DNA of 64,000 bases. Origin: Hemerocallis citrina. Its lineage: Eukaryota > Streptophyta > Magnoliopsida > Asparagales > Asphodelaceae. Below the pieces are notes generated by a model, which saw only the letters and a program-made list of their open reading frames with translations, was not told where the DNA came from and searched no databases. Made by a program: the position numbers and the translations under genes. The stretch covers positions 106,461,549-106,525,548 of the forward strand of contig CM030368.1 in the NCBI GenBank assembly GCA_017893485.1. The letters run 5' to 3'. Positions 34,401 to 45,938 of the stretch are shown in pieces (the first letter of the stretch is position 1; every line of letters starts with the position of its first letter).

Positions 34401-35316
34401 GCCCACATCATGATGATCAAGATCCAATGGATGGCCAAGATCACCCTGATGGTGATGATCAAGATCAAATCAACGAACGGCTAGGAATCAATCAATCAAG
34501 ATCAAGTGGATCAATTTGATCGGACGGCTTACAACAAAGATGATCAAAGCCAAGATTAAGATGATCAAGATGATCAAGATCAAGAAATCCAATGGCTCAC
34601 ATTCAAAAGATCAAACTCCATGATCAAGCTCCCAAACAAACGGCAATTACACCAAGAAGAACACCCAGGGGGTTACTGTCGCGGCGTGGCGCGCAACGCT
34701 CAGGAGGAGCGACGGCACGGTGGAACTGGTCGGTGGTAGGGCGACGCAACAGTGACGGGAGGTCGCTGTAGGGGTGCCGGGGTCGGCTGCGGGCTCTGTT
34801 GCGACTGGATGGCATAGCGCAGGGTCGCCACTAGCGCTGCAGGCTGCGGTAGAGCGTGCACATGGGGTTGCGAAGGCACTACTGGTGGCACACCTGCGTT
34901 GCCGCAGGAGAGGAGAAGGGACGGATGGAGGAGCAGATGGGTTAGAAGGTAATGAGGCGGTTAGGGAAGCATGGGTGAAGACGAAACGGGAGGGAGAAAG
35001 AGTTGGCGGCTGAGTAAATATATAGGGGAGGTGAAAAGGCAGAGTAGGTATAAATATGGGTATAGGAATTAGGGTTGAGGGGTTATAAAGGGTATTGGGT
35101 AAACGGGTTGGGTTAGGTGGATAAAACAGGGTGTTGGGTTTAAATGGGTATGGTTATTTAAATAGGTTATAGGGTTTTGGATTAAAATGGGTTTGGGTAT
35201 CCAATAGGGAAAATAGGGTTTAATAAAATAACCAAATAATAAAATATACAATTAGGATTTTATAAAAATACTAATAATAATATTAAAACAACAACAACAA
35301 CAACAATAACAATAAC

Positions 35317-35353
<37 letters not shown>

Positions 35354-35726
35354 GTATTAAAAATAACAGTAATAGTAATAATATTGCTAACAATAATAAG
35401 AAAATATTTTCCTTAATAATCAAAGCAACAATAATAAGGTTTGTAGCAATATAAAATCACAACAAATAGTTACAAATAAATAATTGACCGAAAACAGATT
35501 TTACTAGAAGAGTCAAGAATACATCTGGACAAAAGAATTTGAAAACCGAAAAAATAATTTGCGAAAATTTTAAATACAGAAAATATTCGAAAAATACATT
35601 TTTGGGAAAACATGGGATGAACAAAATTTAATTAAGATGATCAAGGAAAAATAAAGTAATTTATTCAAATGCTAATAAAATATTACAATGAAGGGAGAAA
35701 TGAAAAGAACGAAAACAGTAGTTACA
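31438..35726 (-). mobile_element. LTR, family A, reverse, 4.29 kb
   Basis: The left edge TGTCACGCCCCGC (31438) and right edge GTAGTTACA (35726) are the reversed LTR ends; the canonical right edge GGGGTTACA is altered. On the minus strand the leader lies at about 34000-35050, with the donor region CTTGCC at 34052-34057, and a long repeat of CAAGTAGTAACAAGCATGAATCATG-type units spans 32280-32540. The flanks (TTCAT and TCACC) do not match, so this LTR may be one end of a rearranged element and not a simple solo LTR. No coding sequence. Confidence 0.75.
31970..32545. repeat. Copy-specific tandem repeat in reverse A LTR
   Basis: Short ATCAAGTGTCAAGT units pass into longer units of about 40-45 bp with AATCATGTAGTCATGAAACATGG and CACAAGTAGTAACAAG. 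Four to six long units are recognisable. Confidence 0.75.
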
Positions 35727-35973
35727 TCACCCCCCCCCCCCCCCCAACACACCGCCATCCATCCCTCTCCCCTCTCCCCCTTCACCTGACCACCACAGCC
35801 ACCCTTCTCCTCCACCCGACACCTCACTTGACTCCTCTAACATCCCTGACCCCCCTTCCTTGCCGCTTTTCCTCACCCCCCGACCATCCCTATCAGCCCC
35901 ACCATCACCCTAATAGCTTTCCCTACTCCAAATCCCCAAATCTTCATTCAAACCCTAAACCCTAATCTCCAAA
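35727..35973. other. C- and CT-rich spacer left of family B element
   Basis: A poly-C run (35730-35745) is followed by CT-rich, plant-leader-like text with ACCCTAAACCC. It continues, across the family-B insertion, at 57959 (TCTTCATCAAAACCC). It is probably the leader of another LTR; no gene is supported. Confidence 0.5.
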
Positions 35974-37583
35974 TGTAATACTCCAGATTTTTAAATAACG
36001 TTTTTAAGATTTATAAATGAATTAAAATGATTTTTGGTAATTTAATAATTTTTTTCCAAAAATTTTCTTTTTACACGTGCAAAACACGTACAAATATTTT
36101 CTTGGAAAGTTCAGAATCAAAATTTATTTTGGGGAAAATTATTAATTATTATTAGATATTATTTGTTAATTTTCTAAATTTTTCTGATATTTATTGGACC
36201 TATTTGCAAATATTACAAAAAGAGGGACTTTGTGCAAAATTTCCACTTGGAGTGAAAACTCCAGATTTTTTGGATTTTTGGGCTGGGCTTGATGCCTAGT
36301 CAACTCAGGGTTAAAAAGTTCACCTTTTGTTTAGATGAATTTGGTTTATTTTGCAAGTTTTAATAAAAGATGATCTTTTTGCAAAATTGTCATTTAGAAG
36401 GACAAAAATGCAAAATTGTTTTATGGGTTTCTCAAACAGTGCTGGCTGGATATAGGATATTTATTTTTGAATTTAAAACTCAATTAAGTTGGTTTTATTT
36501 AGTTTCCAAGTATAATGATTTATATATGTAAAGATATATTTAAAATAGGTACTTTACAAATTTGTTTACAAACCCTAAAAACCTATATTCCGGCCTATTT
36601 AGAAGGTGGAGTGCAGTCGTCTTTTACTGCACAACACAATTGATTTTATTATTATTATTTCTCGGTGTTTTAAAGGGAAGATTTTGGATTTCTTGCGAAG
36701 GAGAAGATTTTGGATTTCTTGCGAATGAGGGATTTTTCTTGTTCTTTATTAACTTCGTTTGATTTCTTCAACAAGGTGAGCGACTTAGTTTTATTTTCTC
36801 TTAGTATTCTAAGCATGTTGTATGTGTTGATCTATTTATCAATAAGCATGTTAGATGATGAAGTGAATGTATAGTGAATTTTGATAAATAGATGAATTAA
36901 AATTGAATCTTTTCATGAGACAATACTATTGATGATCAAAACCCTAATTTAGATGACTTGAGATTGTTAAAGAATCTAATAGAAATCATGGGTATGTTAT
37001 TTTATATCATTTTGTTGCTGATTTGAATGTATATAATGAGTTGTGTGATGTTAGTGCATGAAAACAAATAAAACATCATCTTTACTATGTATATTGAGTG
37101 TGTGCTCTGTTTTGATGGTTGGATGAGTAAAAATTTGATTATATGTATGTTGTAATTGCATATTGTTCATAAGTAATTGATGTTAACAATCGTATGGGTT
37201 GCAATAAGGATTTTGATTCAAAATAAATCAAGTTTTTTATGTTTAGAGAAGAAGGGGATTTTCGGGTCTGTGTGTGTGCAAACTGAAAAGTGTTTTTTTT
37301 ATATATATTTTAATGTTTTTGATTGGGTTTTGAGTTCTATTTGGTACTGAGATGAAATACAACCTTACACTACCCCTTAGCATGATTTTTACTGATCTAT
37401 ATGCTCATATACATCAACACATATCCACGTTTATATTATATGTATACTGTTTTGAAGGTTTTTATGAATTTTGACGAAGTTTTGATTGGATTTCAATTGG
37501 TTTGGTACTGAGATGATTTTTAACTATACACTACTCCTATTAGGAGGATCCTGATGCTAAAATAGATGCTTAAACTTTATTTG

Positions 37584-37587
<4 letters not shown>

Positions 37588-37640
<53 letters not shown>
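37588..37640. repeat. (TA)n microsatellite
   Basis: About 26 uninterrupted AT dinucleotides. The 3' LTR has a similar run at 45883-45938. Confidence 0.95.
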
Positions 37641-39167
37641 TTGTCTGATTTGAAGTTTTTGTGAAAAAATTATATTTTTAGATCTTGATGTGTTTTGAAG
37701 TGTTTTGATAACTCCTACATGTCATACTAGATATGTTCAAACATCTCAGGAGGTTAGATTTTGATTTTACAAAGTTTAATCGAGTATCATATGAAAGCAT
37801 GCACAAAAACTCCATCTCACCTACACAACCTGTGTCTGCTTGAGTAGCAGTTGTGTGTATTGGGTTTGGTAGTCTCTATGTATGGTTAGCTTTAGTGAAG
37901 GGAGGATTTTTGACATATCACACATATATACACTCATAGCTCATGTCAGTACTAAGGAAACTTTATATGTATACATACACAGACTTCATTTAACTAACAG
38001 ATCTACTCCTAAGGCTACTCATGCTCTCAATTCAATAAGCTCAACTACTTTGTACCTGCATGTGTTTCATTTCCATGTACTCTGCATACATTCCGCTTCA
38101 ACAAAGAGAGATTTCTTTCTATTTTATCAGATACACTCCTATGTACTCAGTAAAGAGAGTACATACAACCTGCATTTACTTCATTGCATCAACTGTGCAT
38201 TTTCTATATACCTGCATATTGTCCCACTTCAAACATCAGTAGAAAGGATATATACTCCTGCCTATGCCTCATGCTTAGTAAAGAGGCTTTCTATACATCT
38301 ATATACATATCACAAAAACTCATATATATGTTCATATTAATAACCAAAAGGGAATGGAAATTTCTATATCTGCATTTGCTTTACTCCTATTATACCCTGC
38401 ATATACTCACTTAGCATCAGAAAAAGGGATTTTCTATGTATTACACATATACACTCATTGTCACTAGAAAAAGGGGTTTCCCATATATATCAGTTATGTA
38501 TAATCTACCTATGTTCTCTCCAACTCAGTGAAGAGAAATTCCTACATATCATATGTATAAATATACAGATACTTCTTTTTAGCAAAAAGGGAATTTTCTT
38601 TCTACATCTTGTACAGACATACTCCATTAGTAAAAGGATTTTTTATTTTATGTATCAGTTATATGTATGATCTTCATATGATCCCTTCAAATCAGTAAAG
38701 GGGATTTGTATATATCACACATATATATATACACACACCTACTTCTTAATCAGTATAAGGGGTTTTTATATATCAGTTGCATATATACTTTAAATCAGTA
38801 AAGAGAATCAATTTTGATATTCCTGCATATGATCAATTTTGATATTCCTGCATATGCTAAATTTCTATATCTTGCATATGTACCTACTTCACTTCAGTAT
38901 GAGGGGTTTTATATATCAGTCATATATTTCATAATCAGTTAAAGGGGTCTTTTTATATATCAGTTATCTATATATACATACATATGTTTCAATTCAATAG
39001 AGTTCATCTTCATTTATCTATAATCTATATTGGTAAAGAGGGGTTTTCTATATGTATACACCTATGCTCTCAACGAAAGGGATATTTTTATATATGCATA
39101 TAACCAAGAAATGCTTTTCGTAAAAGGGAATTATATACACTCTGTGCACCTTTCTTTTAGTAATAAG

Positions 39168-39172
<5 letters not shown>

Positions 39173-39254
<82 letters not shown>

Positions 39255-39419
39255 AAAGGGATATGAGCAACTTGCTCATTTAGTAAATGAGCAGGTGATT
39301 ATGTGGCATACATGTGATACATTGGACAACTAACTCTTTTAAGAATTTTCCAATCACATGCATGCCACATCCTTAATTGCTTATTTACTAAATGAGCAAG
39401 TTGCTCATACCCCTTTTTC

Positions 39420-39455
<36 letters not shown>
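39173..39455. repeat. (TA)n microsatellite interrupted by a MITE
   Basis: AT dinucleotides at 39173-39249 and 39422-39455 flank a 172 bp element. The equivalent place in the 3' LTR (about 56900) lacks both. Confidence 0.9.
39250..39421. mobile_element. MITE with about 40 bp inverted repeats in a (TA)n tract
   Basis: GGGTAAAAGGGATATGAGCA (39250) mirrors the right end TGCTCATACCCCTTTTTCCC (39421), and the inverted identity extends inward through CTTGCTCATTTAGTAAATGAGCA. Insertion within TA repeats makes a TA duplication likely but invisible. The interior of about 85 bp is unique. Stowaway-like or Micron-like MITEs are the likely class. Confidence 0.8.
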
Positions 39456-39459
<4 letters not shown>

Positions 39460-39845
39460 CAATATACAAACAAGATGTATGAATTTTCTATAAGTAAATT
39501 AACAAATAAATGAAGTGATTACAAAGAAGATATATTTTATGTTGATGGTTGAGTTGTAAATCTCTAGGAGTTGAATGGGAGTCCTGAAAACCGGGAGATG
39601 AGATTTTGTGGATATAGACCATAGGCGTCTTGGATTTGTTTTGTGGAATTAAGTCCGGCAGGATACACTAACTCTAGAGAGGAGGAAATTTTATGTTCTT
39701 TTAATAATAACCAACTTAAGGACAGGCACTAGTGGAGATGTGATGGAACTTGGGAAACCTAAGTATATACTCTTGGTTTTGTTAGTCCAACGGATGCTTT
39801 CCAGGACTGTATATTATTCTGTCTCGAGATGACATTTGTATGTTT

Positions 39846-40045
39846 GCGTGTCGAGGGTCTGCAGGCCTATTTATAGATCATGCAGGGTTCATTCGCGTGT
39901 CGAGGGTCGGCGGGCCTATTCACAGAATGTACATGGTGTATCTGCACGTCGAGGGCCTCGCAAGCCTATTCATGGGGTACTCGGCAGGGAGGTGATTCTC
40001 CAGTTTTTGAGCTATTTCTTACATGATGCTCACGTGTCGAGGGCT
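39846..40045 (+). repeat. TCGAGGG...GGCCTATTC repeats, about 50-60 bp units
   Basis: Units of CGTGTCGAGGGTCTGCAGGC, CGTGTCGAGGGTCGGCGGGC, CACGTCGAGGGCCTCGCAAG and CGTGTCGAGGGCTGTGGTGC occur in series. The 3' LTR carries the same series at 57230-57440. The unit keeps one frame open over about 80-97 codons, which explains the open frames there. Confidence 0.8.
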
Positions 40046-40574
40046 GTGGTGCCTATTCGCAGAGTATTCTGGATCTTGTTTCCATCACCGTAGTAGGATT
40101 AGTTGCATAACGAGGGATGTAACCCTATAAAGTGGATTAGGATTTTTCTTATTTCAATTCTTCTTGCTGTTTATACTTGTTGTTATGAATCCATGTTTAT
40201 GTTTTATTAATGTTGCCTTTGTTTTTATGTCACTCACACTGTTATGGCTGACCCCTGTAGTTTTGGGGGTTAGCCTTATCTCTAACCTCATGTTTTACAA
40301 GTAGGTGCTTATAGCTTGGGATTTTGATGCTTGTGCTAAATTGATGTTATAGCTTATGTAAATTGTAAAAGAAAGTGTTGTAAAAGAAAAGTTTTGTAAA
40401 TCAAGGTGTTTTGTATTCCGCTGTGTTTTGTAAATAATTGTTGTGATAAAAGTTGAAAAAATATATATATATCTGTGTTTTGGCTATATTTACTATTGCA
40501 ATTGAAGTTGATTCTGGAAATTGGGCAATGTATTTCTAAGATATTATATTGGAAATTCGGGGCACTATAGAAAT

Positions 40575-40590
40575 TGGTATCAGAGCATGC
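40575..40590 (+). other. Primer-binding site of family B element
   Basis: TGGTATCAGAGCATGC starts five bases after the 5' LTR end. TGGTATCAGAGC complements the 3' end of initiator tRNA-Met. Confidence 0.88.
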
Positions 40591-40794
40591 TTCAATAGTA
40601 ATATTAGACATAGTATGAAAACAAACCTAGGTGTGGACACTAGAGCGTGAGTACCTAGGTGTGTACATTAGAATGTGAGTATCACATAGAGTTAGAACAT
40701 GATGTTTTGGTTTGGGGTATGGTTGGGGTTTTGCCATAGGGTATCGATGTGAATATGAATTGTGTTGTGATGCTCTGACTTTACCCCCATAGTT

Positions 40795-40816
40795 ATCAGA
40801 GTTGCGCAGCGGAAGG
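40795..40816 (+). other. Initiator tRNA-Met 5' sequence inside element B
   Basis: ATCAGAG followed by TTGCGCAGCGGAAG matches the 5' end of plant initiator tRNA-Met (ATCAGAGTGGCGCAGCGGAAG) at all but one position. It is in the same orientation as the element, about 220 bases after the primer-binding site. The match stops at the D loop. It is not a tRNA gene. See the matching longer piece at 51336-51390. Confidence 0.75.
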
Positions 40817-40974
40817 TTTTTTCCTGAACCTTTTGAGTGTGTTCCTTTTGTATGTTTGTATTTCTTTTGCTAGATTACATTGTCATGTGCAATTGTATTT
40901 CTTAAACTATGTTTCTATCTATGAGTTTTTGCTTCCTTTTGCTTGTTTTGTTTGGACCCTATTAGTAGTAGTTC

Positions 40975-43900
40975 TGTAACCCCTGTTTTTCATTTTATAT
41001 ATTTTGGAGTGCATTTTTCATTTTTGTGTATTTTTATCTCTCTTGTATTTTTCTGAATCGTATATTGGATTTGTTTTCAATATATATTCATTTTATTTCA
41101 TTTTGAGCTCCTTGTGTCGTTTAATCGTCTCTTTTGTTCGTTTTCATCATTTTGATTCTTTTCTTCATTTTTGGCCTCGTTGTCTTCGTTTTATTTTTCC
41201 ATGGTGTTGTGATGGTGATTTTCCAAACCTACGATTTTTGACTCCTAATTAGATTTTTCTAGAGCCGTAGATTTCACTCTAAATTGTATTTCCATTTGTT
41301 ATTTACCCAATACCCATTACCCATTTGTATACCAAATACTACATACTAATACCCACAACCCATTAACCCACATTAATCCCGTATATATATAATCCCTAAT
41401 TCTAAAACCCTAACCCTAAACCTAATCTCTCTCCCTCTTTGTGTGGTGCTCCCGGCCTGCATAGCCCCCCAAACCGAAAGCCCCTTCCTAAACCGACCAC
41501 CACATCCTTCTACTCTGGCCTACATCTACAACCCCACCTCCGGCCACCATACAAACTCCCATCTCCATACACATTGCCGACCACCAAGAACACCACCACC
41601 ACCATCAAAGGTTGCATCTTTGACCCCCATACTCTCTTTTCGTGGTGTTTCTCAAAGTGGGTATTGGCCACTTTGATCATTGCTTCAAGGAGAACGTTCG
41701 TGGGTGGATTTCGTTCGTTTGGCTTGGACTTTTTGCTTGTAGCGGATTTTGTTCGTGGGTTTCTCTTCTCTTCGCGTTTGGATCGTTCTTCATCCCCCAA
41801 TTAAGGCAAGTAACTTGTACTTAAATTTATTGGTTTGATACAAGTCAAAAAGTTCACCTATAGTGTAGTTGGGTTTAGAGACAACCAAAGATTGTGTTTT
41901 CCTTGATGGGTTTTGTCTCTATTGTGATAATTTGGCCATAGATGACTCATGACACAAATCTTGATAGGTGATAACCTAGGAATTGCCCAAATCTTGATTT
42001 TGAACCATGTATGCGAGTACTTGTGTGAATTTGTATTTGGATTAAGACCCATGTGAAATAATAGGCGTGGACATGTTAATAACCCTAAATTAGGATGTTT
42101 AGATACTTGGTAGGTTGTATTTCAAGTTTGGATGTGTCTGTATTTACTAGGTGTTCTATTTTGATTGCTGTTTTCGTTTATGCTACAGTCAGTATTTGAA
42201 TTCCTGTATAAAAGATGACTTTTAGATAATTTTTTCTATTTTCAAACCCCACTGGTTTCTTTTGATTTGGATTTCGTATGACTGAGTTATGACTGTTTTA
42301 GTACAGAGGTGTCGATCAATTCCAGATTCAGTTTTTGGTTAATTTTGTTAACAAACTATTTTCAAGAACTATTCTACACATATTATCTTGATCCAATATT
42401 TTGGTCAGTGTTTCTATATGAAGTTAGGGACTACCCAGATTTTTGGTGAATTTTTAAGCCAAGTTTTATGTGGTGTTTCATGCTCGTTTCTAAAATCTAC
42501 TAATGTTGTATTTTGCTTACTATTCAGTAAAGAATCCTATTTTCACTTTGATTCCTTATACTGTATGAAAATTCTTTGTGAAATATGAAAGTTAGTAAAT
42601 TGTGTCTATTTTCATATCCTTTTGGCAGAATTGGATTTTGATTCACTGGTTGCGGGATATCTTAGTTTTCGTACAGCAGTGCTGAGATTTCCAGATTCGT
42701 TAAACTATATTTTCTCGATACTTTCGTATTTTTGATGACTGATCTATTCTTACTGGAATATTATGATACTTTATATTTTGATTCTAGACATGTAGGGGAA
42801 TACCCCAGATTTTTCCTGGAATTATTTGAGAGGTTTTGATGTTGTTTTTCTGACTGAGAATTCGTTTTCCTGATTTCTGACTGAACATGTTTTCTGTCTT
42901 CGATCCTATTTTGAGTTAAGATGTTGTGAATTACTATATGACTTAATTATACTCGTTGGATTCGTGTGGATTTCTAGTTTCCATATCTTTCAATGGATCC
43001 AGATTTACATTTCTGTAGTGACGGAAATCACTATTTTAGTACAACACTGTCATGCTATCCTGATTATGAACATACACTGTTTTGCTCGTTTATGTGACTG
43101 TATATCATCTATGACTGATTATTTGTTTCTCTGAACCTAATAATGATTATACCATGTTAGTTTGACACTATTTCGTATGCATCATGCATGTTTGATAACC
43201 ATAATAAAAGTAATCAAGCCGGGGTTTCTTAAGGGAAGATCGAGTAGTGGAAAATATGGAAACATGTACTTGGAAGGGAACTAGTGTTCCATACTGTTAC
43301 TGTTACTGTTACTTTTACTGTTTTCTGACCCTGTCTACATTACTTCTTATGTAAGAAGGTGTAGAGTAGAAGAGAACCACTAGGTTCTGATTGTTACTGT
43401 TACTGCTATTGTTACTGATACCTGAGTACACTGCCCCATCATGGTCCACTATGAAATCTAAAATCGAAACTGTTTGTTGTAGCAACCATGTAGGTGGGCT
43501 GCATGAAGTGCTACCTAGTTAGTAATACACACAAGACTGTAAGAATATAAACTGATACTGTTAGACTGAGACTATTAGACTGATACTGTTAGACTAAGAC
43601 TGTTGGACTGATACTGCCATACTGTTATCCTAATTCACTGATATACTGAACTTACTGTTACTAGAGACTGTTAGTTACCATATGACACTGCATTTGACAT
43701 AAAAACATTTATTCTGTTAGGATACCATGTTAGATATTACTGTTGATACATTATGATATGCCATTAGTAAGTTTTCCCATGTGCTTGTATCCTACATTAT
43801 TTGTGACCCGTGACTTGCAATTGACGGGTACTTGTTTTCTTCTTTACCCCTTTTGCTGCAAATTTACTATTGCAGATCAGGATGGTCAGCTGCCAGAAGG

Positions 43901-44267
43901 TATTGGCGAGATGATGTTTTCGTGCTGGAGATTTCTGCTTTATTATTATTATTTTTATTGTTGCTTGAACATTGAATAAGTGTATTTGGTTTATTGGATA
44001 TTATTTGTATTTGGGCGATGTAACCCAGGATATTGTTTTCTCCAGACTCTGATTTATTTGAGAATATTGTATTTGGTTTCAAGTAAATTTCTGTTAGTAA
44101 TTTTTTTCAATTATGAATGAATGGTTGTGCCTTTTGCTTCCGACTCTGATAAATTCTGTGATGTGTTGTAAAGATTCTGAAACAGCTTAAGGATGATGAA
44201 AATCATTTGCTGGGCTTTTGTTACGTATTCGTATTCCGTATTCCTTATTGGGAAGCGGGGCGTGACA
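40975..44267 (+). mobile_element. Solo LTR, family A, 3293 bp, exact duplication AGTTC
   Basis: It begins TGTAACCCCTGTTTTTC (40975) and ends GCGGGGCGTGACA (44267). AGTTC flanks it (40970-40974 and 44268-44272). It carries a TATA-like TATATATATAAT (41382-41393), a CT-rich leader with short proline-rich open frames, a possible donor (CAA|GTAACT at 41810) and acceptor (TTGCAG| at 43876), (CTGTTA)n repeats at 43296-43325 and 43400-43630, and a final block with TATTCCGTATTCC. It sits in the interior of the family-B element. Confidence 0.93.
41382..41393 (+). promoter_or_regulatory. TATA region of the family A LTR
   Basis: TATATATATAAT lies about 405 bp into the LTR, directly ahead of the CT-rich leader, and is conserved in the A copy at 59487. 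Confidence 0.5.
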
Positions 44268-44284
44268 AGTTCTGATGACAGAAC

Positions 44285-44303
44285 TATTCTAAGGAGGGAC
44301 TGA
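44285..44303 (+). other. Polypurine tract of family B element
   Basis: The purine-rich AAGGAGGGACTGA directly abuts the 3' LTR start TGTAATACC. Confidence 0.7.
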
Positions 44304-44914
44304 TGTAATACCTCAGATTTTTAAATAACGTTTTTTAGATTTATAAATGAATTAAAATGATTTTTGGTGATTTAATAAATATTTTTCAGAAATTTTCTTT
44401 TTACACGTGCAAATGTTTTCTTGGAAAGTTCAAAATCAAAAATTATTTTGGGAAAACTCATTAATTATTATTAGATATTATTTTTGAATTTTCTGGATTT
44501 TTCTGACATTTATTGGACCTATTTGCAAATATTACAAAAATAGGGACTTTTGTGCAAAATTGCCACTTGGAGTGAAAACTCCAGATTTTTGGATTTTTGG
44601 TCTGGGCTTGATGCCTAGTCAACTCAGGGTTAAAAAGTTTACGTTTTGTTTAGATGAATTTGGTTTATTTTGCAAGTTTTAATAAAAGAGGATCTTTTTG
44701 CAAAATTCCCATGTAGAAGGAAAAAATGCAAAATTATTTTCTGGGTTTCTCAAACAGTGCCGGCTGGTTATAGAATGTTTTTTTTTTATTGTAAAACTCA
44801 ATTAAGTTCATTTTATTTAGTTTCCATGTATAAGGATTTATATATGTAAAGATATATTTAAAAGATGGTATTTTACAAATTTGTTTACAAACCCTAAAAA
44901 CCAATATTCCGACC

Positions 44915-44924
44915 TATATAAAAG
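44915..44924 (+). promoter_or_regulatory. TATA box of the family B 3' LTR
   Basis: TATATAAAAG fits the plant TATA consensus closely. A leader of about 130 bases and a strong 5' splice site follow. Confidence 0.7.
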
Positions 44925-45877
44925 GTGGAGTGCAGCTGTCTTTTGCTGCACAACAAAATTGATTTTATTATTATTCTTTCTTGAAGTTTTTAAAGAGAAG
45001 ATCTTGGATTTCTTGCGAATGGGGAATTTTTCTTATTCTTTATTAACTTCGTTTGATTTCTTCAACAAGGTGAGTGACTTAGTTTTATTTTCTCTTAGTA
45101 TTCTAAGCATGTTGTATGTGTTGATCTATTTATTAATAAGCATGTTAGATGATGAAGTGAATGTATAGTGAATTTTGATAAATAGATGAATTAAAATTGA
45201 ATCTTTTCATGAGATAATACTATTGATGATCAAAACACTAATTTAGATGACTTGAGATTGTTGAAATATCTAATAGAAATCATGGGTATGTTATTTTATA
45301 TCATTTTGTTGCTGATTTGAATGCATATAATGAGTTGTGTGATGTTATTGCATGAAAACAAATAAAACTTCATCTTTACTATGTATATTGAGTATGCGCT
45401 CTGTTTTGCTGGTTGGATGAGTAAAAATTTGATTATATGTATGTTGTAATTGCATATTGTTCATGAGTAATTGATGTTAACAATCGTATGGGTTGCAATA
45501 AGGATTTTGATTCAAAATAAATCAAGTTTTTGATGTTCAGAGAAGAAGGGGATTTTCGGGTCTCTGTGTGTGCAAAGTGAAAAGTGTTTTTTTTATTTTA
45601 TATTTTAATGTTTTCGATTGGGTTTTGAGTTCTATTTGGTACTGAGATGAAATACAACCTTACACTACCCTTTAGCATGATTTTACTGATCTATATGCTC
45701 ATATACATCAACACATATACACGTTTATATTATATGTATACTGTTTTGAAGATTTTTGTGAATTTTGACGAAGTTTTGATTGGATTTCAATTGGTTTGGT
45801 ACTGAGATGATTTTTAAATATACACTACTCCTATTGGGTGGACCCTGATGCTAAAATAGACGCTTAAACTTTATTTG

Positions 45878-45938
<61 letters not shown>

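Larger units (their letters stand above)
35974..40569 (+). repeat. Family B 5' LTR
   Basis: It begins TGTAATACTCCAG and ends GGGGCACTATA (canonical TACA changed to TATA). The TATA region reads CTATTTAGAAGG where the 3' LTR has CTATATAAAAGG. An apparent intron spans 36776-40301 (AACAAG|GTGAGC to TTTTACAAG|). It carries a (TA)n stretch at 37590-37639, a MITE at 39250-39421 in a second (TA)n stretch, and TCGAGGG-type repeats at 39846-40045. The undisturbed target site of the family-A element is visible at 38511-38530 (ATGTTCTCTCC). Confidence 0.88.

Noticed and set aside
39836..40093. 85- to 97-codon frame repeated at 57196-57514
   Set aside because: It reflects direct repeats in both B LTRs. 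The frame is not aligned to a promoter or start context and shows no family.
41400..41420. CCCTAACCCTAAACC telomere-like text (also near 35950)
   Set aside because: Only two imperfect units occur, in the leader of LTRs; this is common in plant leaders and not an interstitial telomere array.
41439..41804. Proline-rich open frames over the A LTR leader (also at 2092-2490, 48737-49121, 55176-55593, 59579-60084)
   Set aside because: They fall in CT-rich leader sequence, occur in several frames and both strands at once, differ between copies, and have no domain. Copies at 48737 and 55176 agree only because they are the two LTRs of one element.
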